In this document: positions 9,018 through 17,478 of the stretch, in pieces
How positions within the stretch are numbered: the first letter of the stretch is position 1
Layout of the letters: each line of letters opens with the position of its first letter
Assembly (NCBI RefSeq): GCF_042693015.1
Contig: NZ_CP170544.1
Coordinates: forward strand, 3,286,001 to 3,350,000
Source of the DNA: Sphingomonas_E sp042693015
Lineage (GTDB): Bacteria > Pseudomonadota > Alphaproteobacteria > Sphingomonadales > Sphingomonadaceae
Direction: 5' to 3'
DNA: 64,000 nucleotides
Notes under the pieces: model-generated
What the model was told of the DNA's origin: nothing
The model's input: only the letters and a program-made list of their open reading frames with translations
Databases searched by the model: none
Made by a program: the position numbers and the translations under genes

Positions 9018-9572
9018 ATGGCGCAGTATATTACTCGCGACGCACTTCGCAGCGTCGCCACCGAATTGGGGGCGGTCGAAACGGCGAGAGTACGCCGGGC
9101 AGCAGCTTCGAGATCGTTGGCGGGCTCAACCTTCCTTTCGCATTCCAGCAAAGATGAGGAACTCGTCGCGGGTGCGATCCGGGTGCTCGAGAATCACGGC
9201 GCGAAGGTCTATGTCGATGAGATCGATCCGGATATGCCTCCCTACACGAGCGAGGAGACGGCCGCTCTTTTGAAATCGCGCATCCGTGACACGAGCCGCT
9301 TCGTCCTTCTCGCGAGCAAGAACAGCAAGGAAAGCAAGTGGGTGCCTTGGGAACTCGGCATCGCCGATGGCGTAAAATCTCCATCGAAGATTGCACTCTT
9401 TCCAGCATCGGATTCCAGCTTCGACAAAGCCTGGGCCTCGTGGGAATATCTCGGGCTCTATGACCGCATTGTCTGGGGAAAGCTCGAAGGATATCAGAAA
9501 GAAGTCTGGATGGTAATTGACGAGAAGCGCAACACTGGCGTTGAACTGAGCGAATGGTTGAAACGTTACTAG
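9018..9572 (+). CDS. second TIR-domain protein of the Thoeris locus
   Basis: This 184-residue protein begins eight bases after thsA. Residues 1-35 are a helical extension. Residues 37-180 are a canonical TIR fold: STFLSHSSKDEELV (BB-like entry), VYVDEIDPDMPP, RFVLLASKNSKESKWVPWE with the likely catalytic E112, then KIALFPASD. It differs clearly from the MTH538-type ThsB upstream. Thoeris loci commonly carry more than one ThsB, thought to broaden phage recognition. I infer that this is a second sensor supplying the same ThsA. The start has an AAGAAA-type ribosome site only, suggesting coupling to thsA translation. Confidence 0.85.
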   Translation: MAQYITRDALRSVATELGAVETARVRRAAASRSLAGSTFLSHSSKDEELVAGAIRVLENHGAKVYVDEIDPDMPPYTSEETAALLKSRIRDTSRFVLLASKNSKESKWVPWELGIADGVKSPSKIALFPASDSSFDKAWASWEYLGLYDRIVWGKLEGYQKEVWMVIDEKRNTGVELSEWLKRY

Positions 9573-9748
9573 CTCGCAGCTATCGAACCGGCGACGCCTC
9601 GCGATAGTCACGGACCTTTATGGCGAAAGCTCCTTTACAAACATAAATGTATTCTGGGACCTGCAGAATGCCGCCATCAAGGCCACGGCGCGCCGTTCCC
9701 GGCGCGGCCCTGCCGCCCCATCACCAAATGTTCATTGTCAACGTCTAG

Positions 9749-10609
9749 CTTTGTGGCATCAAATGCTCTCTCCCCCAGGACTACAATGATCCTTTCGAGC
9801 TTTTCCTCGGCGTAGACCTCTCAGTGGCGAGCGACCTCTTGGCGACCTATCGCGACACCGTGCAGGACCTTCCGCAGTATCCCACCACCTGCTTCTCGAA
9901 ATCGCCGATCGTGACGCCGATGTGGGCGCATTACGGCAAAGACCACTCCGGCTTCGTACTGGAATTCGACGCCGACGCGCTTCGCGGGCACTTCGACGGG
10001 GTCGCGGTTGAGGACGTGACGTATAGGGACGAGCCCGATACGAGCATCGTCAAACATCTCGAACGCGCTGCAGCGATCGCTAAACCGAGACATGTCTATT
10101 GGCTGCGGCAAGCAGTGTTGCATCATGCATACTTTTCTAAGCATACGTCGTGGACCTACGAGCAGGAATGCCGGCTGGTCGATCAGCACGATTTCAGCGA
10201 AGACATCGCCGGAAACCGTATCCTTTTCGTTCCGATCGAATGCGTGACGTCCGTCATCGCAGGGCACAAGATCGCTGTCCCTGCGCTTCAGGCGAGCGTC
10301 AAGCTGGCCGAGGCGAACGATCTGGACTGGTACCAGGCCGTCATAGGAAAATCGCACGGATTGCCCTTTTTCAAGAACGGCTCCGGCAGGACATTCGTCT
10401 TCGGTGACGAATGCATCGAGGCGGCCGCTTATGTCTGCGAAACGTGCGCGGAGCCTGTCGCCGAAGGCCATGAGCTGTGCCCCTGGTGCAGCATTACTGA
10501 GCAAGATGAAATCAATGCTGCCAGCCGCAATCCCTACAGAATACTCGACCGCTATAATCTGTTGGGGCGTTACATAAAGGATGCGGAGAAGATCAGCGGC
10601 AGCACTTGA
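9749..10609 (+). pseudogene. DUF2971-family protein, 5' truncated
   Basis: An open frame from just after a TAG at 9746-9748 reads SLPQDYNDPFELFLGVDL..., which is the early DUF2971 core. The usual first 20-30 residues and any ATG/GTG start before this core are missing. The first in-frame start, GTG 9824, would remove part of the domain. Downstream are FSKSPIVTPMWAHYGKDHSGF and a YEQECRLV segment typical of the family. Residues near the end form a zinc ribbon (CETCAEPV...LCPWC). DUF2971 proteins are common in defence islands but their role is unknown. The missing 5' end suggests decay or a breakpoint right after Thoeris. Confidence 0.6.
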
Positions 10610-11248
10610 TCAGGCGGACCGGAACTGATCCGGTGGTTCCGCCGCGTAGGGAGGGTGACAAGGGTATCCCCGGCCAGAGCCTCGTATATTTCTCGATTTT
10701 TCGCTTTCCTTAGCGCCAAAATTCACCGATCACCGCGAATGCTTTGGTGATAAACGAATGGCCGCTTTCGGGAAGCCTTTCTGAGCGCGGGCACGTCCGC
10801 TTAGGCGGCGAATGCAGAAGAACTGCCGCGCGCCACGATCAACGCAGCGCGCGGCTTTACGCGGCAGGGCGGCCTTGCTGCAGGCGAGGTCCCCCGGAGG
10901 GGGCTTGGCAGCCATCGCGTACAGCGGGTTTCTGGTCACCGGCCGTGCCGCACCATTGTTACCACGCTCGCATTGGACGCGAGATTCAACCAGATTAAGG
11001 TCTCTGACACGTCATCGGCATGTCTCAGAATGGATCGATCTGCCTTTGCAGGGAGCGATCAGGGTGGGTGACGGACAATCGATGTTGGGGCGCGCATTTT
11101 GTGATTTGCACAGCCGATGGCAGCGAAGCTGATCCGGCCACGTGATGCGATTACAGCCTGTGGCAGCATGCTGCAGGGTTGCCCCAACGGCGAGCAAGGC
11201 TTTCTGCCGCCGTTGGAGCTATGCGCTAGGCGATCCAATAGAATTCGA
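10610..11248. other. gene-poor stretch
   Basis: About 640 bases with no reading frame I can support on either strand. Short frames are present but none resembles a protein. It separates the defence island from the following patchwork. Confidence 0.5.
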
Positions 11249-11443
11249 TCAAGTTGCTACGGATCGATCGTCGGAAGAAGTCAGCGTCAATGTCGCCCGT
11301 GGCTCGTCGAGCGCGCGCAGCTTTCGCTCAAATTCCTTCGCCAGCTGCCGATGCGCAGCACGCGCCTCCGCGCAATTGGCGGACTCAGCGGCGGCAATTT
11401 CCTCGTCCAGCCGACGCATAAGATAAGTGCGGTCCCCGAACAT
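11249..11443 (-). CDS. small helical hypothetical protein
   Basis: This 64-residue protein starts at the ATG at 11443, supported by a strong GGAGG eight bases upstream. The sequence MFGDRTYLMRRLDEEIAAAE...EFERKLRALDE is a highly charged amphipathic helix with no other motif. It looks like the short cytoplasmic proteins common in sphingomonads, as does the protein at 40865. No function can be assigned. Confidence 0.55.
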   Translation of the reverse strand: MFGDRTYLMRRLDEEIAAAESANCAEARAAHRQLAKEFERKLRALDEPRATLTLTSSDDRSVAT

Positions 11444-11725
11444 TTCGGCGTCCTCCAAATGGGCGACGGCACCGGGGAAAGGAGGCGCCGCTCGCCGACG
11501 CCCCACGCTCGAAGCAGATGATAATTTTGCTAGGTCCGCAGTGCAATGACTTCGGTAAATCCGACACCTTGTCGAAGCGAATCGCCGTCATGCTACCCAC
11601 GCACTTGAAGGCTGCGGGTCGAGCGACTGCTCTCGCGCCCAGCGTGGGGACGGCCGAAGCCGAAGTCGCGGCACATTGGAATACGAATTGCGGGTTCCGA
11701 TCCCGGTTAAAAGGTCCTCGATGGG

Positions 11726-11857
11726 ATGACCGATCCGAAGTCGTTGCCGGCTTGGTTCGGACCCGCCGAGATGGATCGGAACACCGGTGAGTTCGGGCGG
11801 ACGAGTCTTCGCGGTGGCCTCAACTTGCATCGCACCTCACCGGAATATTGGCAGTGA
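11726..11857 (+). pseudogene. epoxide hydrolase fragment
   Basis: A 43-residue frame reads LPAWFGPAEMDRNTGEF then RTSLRGGLN. It resembles the lid/cap segment of soluble alpha/beta-hydrolase epoxide hydrolases (LPPWL...EFxRTGFRGGLNxYRN). Both ends are missing. A further protein-like stretch, WFKRHRTSTIAHHLWADDG, follows in frame after the stop (to about 11944) and may be the tail of another gene. These are probably remnants of deleted catabolic genes. Confidence 0.45.
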
Positions 11858-11948
11858 CGCCTGGTTCAAGAGACATCGCACCAGCACCATTGCTCATCAT
11901 CTGTGGGCCGACGATGGCACCGTCGAACTGACCGATTATGATTGAAAC

Positions 11949-12359
11949 TCAAGGGTGCCCATTCAGCCGGCGATCGGGCGCTATGGCGTTCCCTTGCCAT
12001 GGCCAATGTCCATCGATCTCAACGGACAAGGACCAACTCAACACGGTGCGAATGAGGACCAGGAGTCCCAAGACTGCAACATTGCTGAGCGTCGGCTCCA
12101 AGGCTACGGTTCGGATCACATCAGCAGCCACCAGTAGCTCCAGTCCGAGCAAGAGGGGCCTGCCGAGTTGCTGCTTGTAGGTCCTGAGAGAACCTTCGTC
12201 TGTCAGACGAAAAAGATAGCGCACCGTCCCGGCTTTGACCGCCATGACGACGACACCGGCAACGATAATCGCGACCGCAAGCACTTCGATCCCCAGGGCC
12301 GCCCATTCGATCGAGGCGTGAATGACACGCACGAGTTCGTGACTGGCTGTCCCGCTCAT
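11949..12359 (-). CDS. DUF1622 inner-membrane protein
   Basis: This 136-residue protein starts at ATG 12359, overlapping the stop of the preceding gene by four bases. Hydrophobic segments at about residues 20-42, 67-85 and 92-110 predict three membrane helices. The sequence LGRPLLLGLELLVAADVIRTV and the SWSLSVEIDGHWPW end match DUF1622, a family of small membrane proteins of unknown role. Coupling to a carboxymuconolactone-decarboxylase-like gene suggests a shared function in redox or stress handling, which is inference only. Confidence 0.8.
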   Translation of the reverse strand: MSGTASHELVRVIHASIEWAALGIEVLAVAIIVAGVVVMAVKAGTVRYLFRLTDEGSLRTYKQQLGRPLLLGLELLVAADVIRTVALEPTLSNVAVLGLLVLIRTVLSWSLSVEIDGHWPWQGNAIAPDRRLNGHP

Positions 12360-13081
12360 GACCTTTCGAGCTCTTCGAGAATGGAGACGCCCAGGACGCA
12401 ACTTTGAAGCCCCATCGAGACACAAAGATGCAAGACTGCCATAATCTCCTCCGGGGTCGCGCCAGCGGCCAGCGCCCCCTTGATGTGCCGTCGCGTGCCG
12501 GGTGTGTACATGTGCGTGACAGACGCATCGAACGCGATGCTGAGCAGTTCGACAAACCGCGGCGTGAATATTCCGCTTTGGTAGATTCCCGCGGCGAGGG
12601 CGAAGAAATCATCCGTCCAGGCGGGGGAAAGCTCGTAGAATGGATCCCACGCGGCGTTCCATTGCCCGATCTCACGCATCCTGTCGGACGCCGGAGTCGG
12701 CGGCTTGGGCGTATCGCTTGGTGTCACGCCTGCCGCCGCCATCTCCTCCAGCAAGATCGGCGCGCCAAGGCTGCATGAATGAATTGCGAGCGCAGCGCCC
12801 ATCTTCAGAACCACCAGCACTTCGTCGCGGGTGGCGCCAGCCTCCAGCGCGCCGTGTATGTGCTGGCGCGTTCCCGTCTCGTTGAGACTGCTGCAGGCGC
12901 AGTGGAGCGCGAGCGAGATCAGTTCAACTTCCTTGCGCGGCAGGACGCCATTGGTCCACGGGTTATTGCCGACGCGGAGCAGAGCCTTTGCGCCCTGCGG
13001 ATCCCATTCCTTCATCTTCGCGAGCGATGAATCCCACGGATTGTCTGCATTTGTCGTCGCCGCGGCTACGTCGTTGGTCAT
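12356..13081 (-). CDS. carboxymuconolactone decarboxylase-like protein (two AhpD-like repeats)
   Basis: This 241-residue protein is built from two AhpD/CMD-type repeats. Repeat 1 contains LISLALHCACSSLNETGTRQHIHGAL (about 55-85), and repeat 2 contains THMYTPGTRRHIKGALAAGAT (about 185-210). Family members are gamma-carboxymuconolactone decarboxylases or AhpD-like peroxidase partners. The typical AhpD CxxC is not evident, so a lyase-like or non-redox role is possible. Its ATG overlaps the stop of a Rieske remnant upstream, and its own stop overlaps the DUF1622 start. Confidence 0.8.
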   Translation of the reverse strand: MTNDVAAATTNADNPWDSSLAKMKEWDPQGAKALLRVGNNPWTNGVLPRKEVELISLALHCACSSLNETGTRQHIHGALEAGATRDEVLVVLKMGAALAIHSCSLGAPILLEEMAAAGVTPSDTPKPPTPASDRMREIGQWNAAWDPFYELSPAWTDDFFALAAGIYQSGIFTPRFVELLSIAFDASVTHMYTPGTRRHIKGALAAGATPEEIMAVLHLCVSMGLQSCVLGVSILEELERS

Positions 13082-13323
13082 CGGGTTTTACCCTCTGTGG
13101 GAAGCGAGGCGTGTGCAGACGGCGGGTGGTTGGCCTGGTCACTGCCGTTGGCCGATGGCAGGCTCAAATCCCGACCATCACGTCGTTGCCTTTTGATGCG
13201 CACTTCGAACTTGTTCACGCTCAGCCCGCCGCCGGAAACAACCCCGGTGGTGACGTCGAAGCGCATGCCGTGTTCGGGACAGGTGACGAGACACCCATCC
13301 AGAGTGCCATTGTGAACGGACTG
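13078..13323 (-). pseudogene. Rieske-type ferredoxin remnant
   Basis: A frame without a start codon reads VHNGTLDGCLVTCPEHGMRF, the second half of a Rieske [2Fe-2S] ferredoxin with the CPEHG ligand pair. The first ligand pair (CxH) and the N-terminus are missing, cut off by a TGA at 13324. The tail (to TEGKTR) overlaps the next gene as ATGA. An intact ferredoxin would donate electrons to a ring-hydroxylating oxygenase. Confidence 0.6.
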
Positions 13324-13344
13324 TCACCATTCGTACGGAAGCGC

Positions 13345-14493
13345 CTAGACGTGCTCTTCCACGACCTCCTCGCCGACGACCATGTGCCCGTCAGAACCGC
13401 CAAACCGCGCCTTGGGAAGCCTTCCGTCGGTCACATGCACGTGGAATCCCGCGTTGCCGTCTAGACGGTTCGGCGGCAGACCGAGATTGGCGAGCGTTTC
13501 CTCGGTGGTCTCGTAGGTGACGCCGATCTTCAGCATCTCGCGCGCCTGCTCGGCCGTTGCGATGGGGCGACCGATAAGCTCGGCCATCTGGACCTGTTTC
13601 TCGATCATCTGGACCGAGCTGAAGCGTTCTCCCTTCGTCGGCCCCCAGAGGTTTTCTTCAATGCCGGCTCGCGTGTGCTGTCCCAGGGCGATCATCATCA
13701 TCGACACTGGATAGGTGTACCGGAACGTGCTCTGGTATGTGAAATGGGAACCGTGCGGCGTTCGCCTGACCAGCTCCATCATGTCGAAGGGGTTCACTCC
13801 GCAGGCACCGCCGACCCCCATGCTGAAGAAACCGTTCACCGGCCCCTTGTAATACCCCTTGCGGATCAGCCGTTCCACCAGCTCGAGCGAGTGGACGTGG
13901 GGGAGGGCGAAGTAAGGCTGGATACCGTTCTGCACGCAGCGCTTTATGTTCTCCAGATAGAATTCGGGCGTCGCGTCAGCCACGAGATTGGCCATGGCAC
14001 TGGACATGGCCGGGTTCGTAAAGCGGGTGCCGGCCCAGGCATCATCCAGGCGGTTGATCGCCGTGTGATCGTACAGTGTGGAGCCGCAGGAGACAGTGAT
14101 CTGATCGGGCTTGGGGTCTATTTCGCACAGTTTGTGGCGCGCGTCGTAGCTTCCGAATTGTGCCTTTTCACCGGGCTCCGGAGCAAAGGAGATCGACCCG
14201 CCGACTTGCAGGACCATCTTGGGCACGGCCTCGCGAAGGCGCCCGATTTGCTCGGCATAGTGCCTGAAGTTCTTGGAGATATGGGCGGTGTCGGGATCGC
14301 GTACGTGGATGTGCAGAAGTGTCGCCCCGGCGTTATAGCAATCCACAGCAGCCTGCGTCTGTTCATCCCAGGTGACGGGGAATTTGTTTTCCGGTGTGCA
14401 ATCCTCTGGCATCCACATGGGCCCGTACGGCGCTGCCGTGATCATCAAAGGCGGCATGTTTTCCGGAAGCAGCGAGTCGTCGGTGAAATACAT
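13345..14493 (-). CDS. DUF849 / BKACE-family beta-keto acid cleavage enzyme
   Basis: This 382-residue protein has the BKACE fold (3-keto-5-aminohexanoate cleavage family). Evidence is an N-terminal MITAAPYGP strand, ATLLHIHVRD carrying the HxH zinc ligands, DQITVSCGS, and the FFSMGVGGACGV loop. These TIM-barrel enzymes condense a beta-keto acid with acetyl-CoA and release acetoacetate and a CoA ester. It is longer than many members (about 300), with extensions in the middle and at the C-terminus. The start ATG has GGGAGA upstream. Its substrate is unknown. It stands alone after a decayed Rieske gene. Confidence 0.85.
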   Translation of the reverse strand: MYFTDDSLLPENMPPLMITAAPYGPMWMPEDCTPENKFPVTWDEQTQAAVDCYNAGATLLHIHVRDPDTAHISKNFRHYAEQIGRLREAVPKMVLQVGGSISFAPEPGEKAQFGSYDARHKLCEIDPKPDQITVSCGSTLYDHTAINRLDDAWAGTRFTNPAMSSAMANLVADATPEFYLENIKRCVQNGIQPYFALPHVHSLELVERLIRKGYYKGPVNGFFSMGVGGACGVNPFDMMELVRRTPHGSHFTYQSTFRYTYPVSMMMIALGQHTRAGIEENLWGPTKGERFSSVQMIEKQVQMAELIGRPIATAEQAREMLKIGVTYETTEETLANLGLPPNRLDGNAGFHVHVTDGRLPKARFGGSDGHMVVGEEVVEEHV

Positions 14494-14928
14494 GTTATGT
14501 CTCCCTTCCCGACATAATCAGTCATGATCCCGAGTGCCGCGCCATCAGGGTTTGAACGGGGAAAAGTACAGTACAGACCCTGAGACTATCGAAAGCCGAT
14601 GCCGCGAGTTGAAGTACCCGGCGCGAGGGCGCTTAGGGATCGACCATCCGCGGGCCGGAGCGGGCATAAGACAGTCCATCATAAGCCATCGGGCGCCCGT
14701 CTTCGGCCCGCACGACGATCCCGCCGCGCAGACGCCAATGACCACGGCCTGCCAACCGGGGAAAACCGTAATGACAACAGCACCTTTCCCCCAAAGCGGA
14801 TGTTAGAACAGTAACGCCGACGTTCATACGCCTCCGCACGCTTCCCGAGACCGGTCATTGTTCCCAATCTGACCGGAGGGCAGCTATCAGGCAGCCGAGA
14901 TCGGCCTCTGTATGGCCGCTATGTCGTC
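14494..14928. other. intergenic region with no supported gene
   Basis: About 435 bases between the DUF849 gene and the first IS110-superfamily element. No frame is convincing. It contains one copy of a dispersed 21-base element (14843-14863) also seen at two other sites. Confidence 0.5.
14843..14863 (+). repeat. dispersed intergenic element, copy A
   Basis: The 21-base sequence begins TCCCGAGACC and ends CATTGTTC. Near-identical copies occur at 32528-32548 and 56173-56193, all outside genes. Confidence 0.45.
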
Positions 14929-14959
14929 TGTGGATGGCTCCCGCGTTGCAAGCGCTAAT

Positions 14960-15120
14960 TGAGGTCTGGCGATCGGTCGGGTGCAGTCGTCTGTCCGGCC
15001 TGTTGATGCAGTCGGTGAGGACTGCTGGCCCTGATGGAGTCCGCGAACAGGGTCCCTATCGGCGGAGCAGGCTGTTGCGCCTGTGACTTAGCTCGGGGTG
15101 TCCCTGTTTCCGGTCTGACC
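14960..15120 (-). ncRNA. candidate seekRNA/bridge RNA of the first IS1111-type element
   Basis: The non-coding tail aligns with that of the element at 58 kb as conserved blocks separated by two variable segments of identical length. The blocks are GGTCGGGTGCA, CGGCCTGTT.ATGCAG and TGCTGGCCCTGATG. Variable segment 1 (14986-14994, GTCGTCTGT) is identical to the element's own left junction at 14923-14931. IS110-superfamily transposases are guided by such an RNA. Limits and direction of transcription are inferred. Confidence 0.45.
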
Positions 15121-15187
15121 GGTTTCGCCATCACTTCTCTTTGCGCTCACAACTTCGTTCGGCCGATCTCCTCAGCCGGATCCGATA

Positions 15188-16225
15188 TCATGCGGCCAGC
15201 ACCGGAGCATGATGCGCCCGATAATCCTGGCCGCGGGTCATCATTGCCCAGGCGATCCGCGCCATCTTGTTGGCCATGGCTACGCTGGCAACACGCGCCG
15301 GCTTCCTGGCTAGGAGAGCGACAACGCGCGGATCGACAGCGTCCGGCTTGCGTTTCGCTCGACAGATCATCGAGGTCGCACCGATGACGAGCAGTTGTCG
15401 CAGATATCTGTCGCCCATCTTCGTTATGCGTCCCAGGCGCTCCTTGCCGCCACTGGATTTCTGTCGCGGGGTCAGGCCAAGCCAGGCGGCAAACTGACGT
15501 CCCGAGCGGAACTGATGTGGGTCGGCCACCGATGCCGCCAGCGCGGTCGCTCCGACGGGCCCGATGCCCGGGATCGTCGCCAGGCGACGCGCAACCGCAT
15601 CGCTGCGCTGGAGGGCGTCTAGGCGACGATCGAGGTCGCGAAGTCGCACGTGGATCTCAAGCGCCTGCCGAGCGAGCATTGCGATCACTTCGGTCGCTTG
15701 CGTCGGTAGATCGATCGTGGCCTCATCATCGACGATCTCCCGCGCGGTCTGCAATGCATGCTGCAGGCCTATGGGAATGGCGACTCCGAACTCGGCAAGC
15801 TGACTACGCATCAGGTTGACCAGCTGGGTGCGTTGCCCGATCAGCAATTGGCGCACTCGATGCAGCGACAGCGCCGCCTGTTGCTCGCGCGATTTGACGG
15901 CGACGAACCGCATCGTCGGACGCGTTACGGCTTCGCAGATCGCCTCCGCATCGACCGCGTCATTCTTGCCACGCTTTACATAGGGCTTCACATAAGCAGG
16001 CGGCATCAGCCGCACGTCGTGGCCCAGGTTCGTCAGTTCGCGCGCCCAGTGATGCGATGTCCCGCATGCCTCGATGCCAACAAGGCAAGGCGAAAGCTTC
16101 GCGAAAAAGGGCAGAACCTGCCCGCGCCTCAGCATCTTACGCACTACGACCGAACCGGCCGCATCGACACCGTGAACCTGAAAGACGTTCTTGGCCAAAT
16201 CCAGGCCGATCGTGCTAATCTCCAT
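15188..16225 (-). CDS. IS110-superfamily transposase (DEDD, IS1111 type)
   Basis: This 345-residue protein starts at ATG 16225; a longer in-frame extension exists but crosses the terminal repeat. The N-terminal RuvC-like DEDD domain shows IGLDLAKNVFQVHGVD and KRGKNDAVDAEAI. The C-terminal Tnp20 domain shows the ATIPGIGPVGA helix-hairpin-helix and RSGRQFAAWLGLTPRQKSSGGK with the likely serine nucleophile. It appears intact. It is related to the transposase at 58 kb but clearly diverged from it. Confidence 0.9.
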   Translation of the reverse strand: MEISTIGLDLAKNVFQVHGVDAAGSVVVRKMLRRGQVLPFFAKLSPCLVGIEACGTSHHWARELTNLGHDVRLMPPAYVKPYVKRGKNDAVDAEAICEAVTRPTMRFVAVKSREQQAALSLHRVRQLLIGQRTQLVNLMRSQLAEFGVAIPIGLQHALQTAREIVDDEATIDLPTQATEVIAMLARQALEIHVRLRDLDRRLDALQRSDAVARRLATIPGIGPVGATALAASVADPHQFRSGRQFAAWLGLTPRQKSSGGKERLGRITKMGDRYLRQLLVIGATSMICRAKRKPDAVDPRVVALLARKPARVASVAMANKMARIAWAMMTRGQDYRAHHAPVLAA

Positions 16226-16432
16226 GGCGGATGGCTCCTCTGCTCGGGTCGCTCGACAGCAACCCATCTTGGCACTCAGATGCCGTGAGCGGGAGCCATC
16301 CACATGGGGTAATCGCGGGAGCGAGTCGCCCTAATGCAGTCGCAGCATGGAAGCGGGTGGCTGCTCCCCGATAAGATGGAAATACGGGCTCACGACTGGA
16401 CGCCGGGCCCAAGCATCTGACGGAGAACAGCC

Positions 16433-17455
16433 ATGGAAGAGTATATCGGGCTCGACGTGTCGATGAAAGAGACGGCCGTCTCGGTGCGGCGTGGAGGCAA
16501 GCGCATTTGGCGTGGGAAGTGTGCGTCGGATCCCAAGCTCATTGCGGAGCTGATACGCAAGCGCGCGCCATCAGCGAGGCGGGTGGTTTTCGAGACCGGG
16601 CCGCTATCGGTGTGGTTCTACCATGCGCTCCGCGCAGAGGGGCTACCGGCGATCTGCATCGATGCACGCCATGCCAAGGCTGCACTCGACATGGCGGCGA
16701 ACAAGACCGACGCGAACGATGCGGATGGTCTAGGACATCTGGCGGAGGTCGGCTTCTTCAGAGAAGTGCGCGTAAAGGGGTTCGACAGCATGCTGGCCCG
16801 GACACTGGTTGCGGCACGCACCCGGCTGGTCCGGATTGCAACCGAGCTCTCGAACCAGATCCGGGGACTCATGAAGACGTTCGGCCTGCTCGTACCCGCG
16901 GGCAAGGGAAGCAAGTTCGAGGAGCATGTTCGGAACCTCCTCGTCGATCAAATGGGTCTTGCCGCTATCCTGCTGCCGATGCTGGAGGCTTGGCGTAGCA
17001 TACGCATTAGAGCAGCCGAACTCGGGCGACAGCTAGTCGCCGACGCACGCGCGAGCGAAGCGTGTCAAATCCTCATGTCGATCCCTGGGATAGGCGCGAT
17101 CACCGCGACATCTTTCGCGACTGCGATCGAAGATCCCAACAACTTCAAGAAATCCAGCTCCGTGGGCGCCTGGCTCGGGCTGACGACCCGGCGCTACCAA
17201 TCCGGAGAAGTAGACTATGACGGCCACATATCGCGACGAGGTGACCGTCACCTGCGCGGTCTCCTCTACGAAGCGGCGACGGTAATCCTCACCCGCTCCT
17301 CGGCAGATAGCGATCTACGGACGTGGGGTCTCAAGCTTAGGGAACGCGTCGGCTTCAAGCGCGCAGCTGTTGCCGTCGCGCGTAAGCTCGCTGTCCTGAT
17401 GCATGCGATGCTGAAGTCCGGGGAGATGTTTAACCGGTCTGCAGCCGCTACATAG
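16433..17455 (+). CDS. IS110-family transposase (second, distinct subgroup)
   Basis: This 340-residue protein starts MEEYIGLDVSMKETAVSV. It has the DEDD domain (KTDANDADGLGHLAEV) and the C-terminal SIPGIGAITATSFATAIEDP and SSVGAWLGLTTRRYQSGEVD segments. It belongs to a different IS110 subgroup from the neighbouring opposite-strand element and lies only about 130 bases from that element's right repeat. No terminal repeats could be defined. A tandem duplication begins just after its stop. Confidence 0.88.
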   Translation: MEEYIGLDVSMKETAVSVRRGGKRIWRGKCASDPKLIAELIRKRAPSARRVVFETGPLSVWFYHALRAEGLPAICIDARHAKAALDMAANKTDANDADGLGHLAEVGFFREVRVKGFDSMLARTLVAARTRLVRIATELSNQIRGLMKTFGLLVPAGKGSKFEEHVRNLLVDQMGLAAILLPMLEAWRSIRIRAAELGRQLVADARASEACQILMSIPGIGAITATSFATAIEDPNNFKKSSSVGAWLGLTTRRYQSGEVDYDGHISRRGDRHLRGLLYEAATVILTRSSADSDLRTWGLKLRERVGFKRAAVAVARKLAVLMHAMLKSGEMFNRSAAAT

Positions 17456-17478
17456 GAATCGGATAGCGTTCGGCCCGA

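Larger units (their letters stand above)
14929..16304 (-). mobile_element. IS110-superfamily element of IS1111 type
   Basis: A perfect 16-base inverted repeat, TGTGGATGGCTCCCGC, lies at 14929-14944 and in reverse at 16289-16304, bracketing a DEDD transposase. The transposase has a short 5' leader and a long (about 240 bases) non-coding tail on its 3' side. This layout, with subterminal repeats and a 3' non-coding tail, is that of the IS1111 group. The exact outer ends may extend a few bases beyond the repeats. Confidence 0.7.

Noticed and set aside
13675..14517. Plus-strand frame of 280 codons opposite the DUF849 gene
   Set aside because: Shadow of a well-supported enzyme; no motif or start context.
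16226..16303. N-terminal extension of the first IS1111-type transposase
   Set aside because: It crosses the terminal inverted repeat, and the family N-terminus begins at the ATG at 16225.
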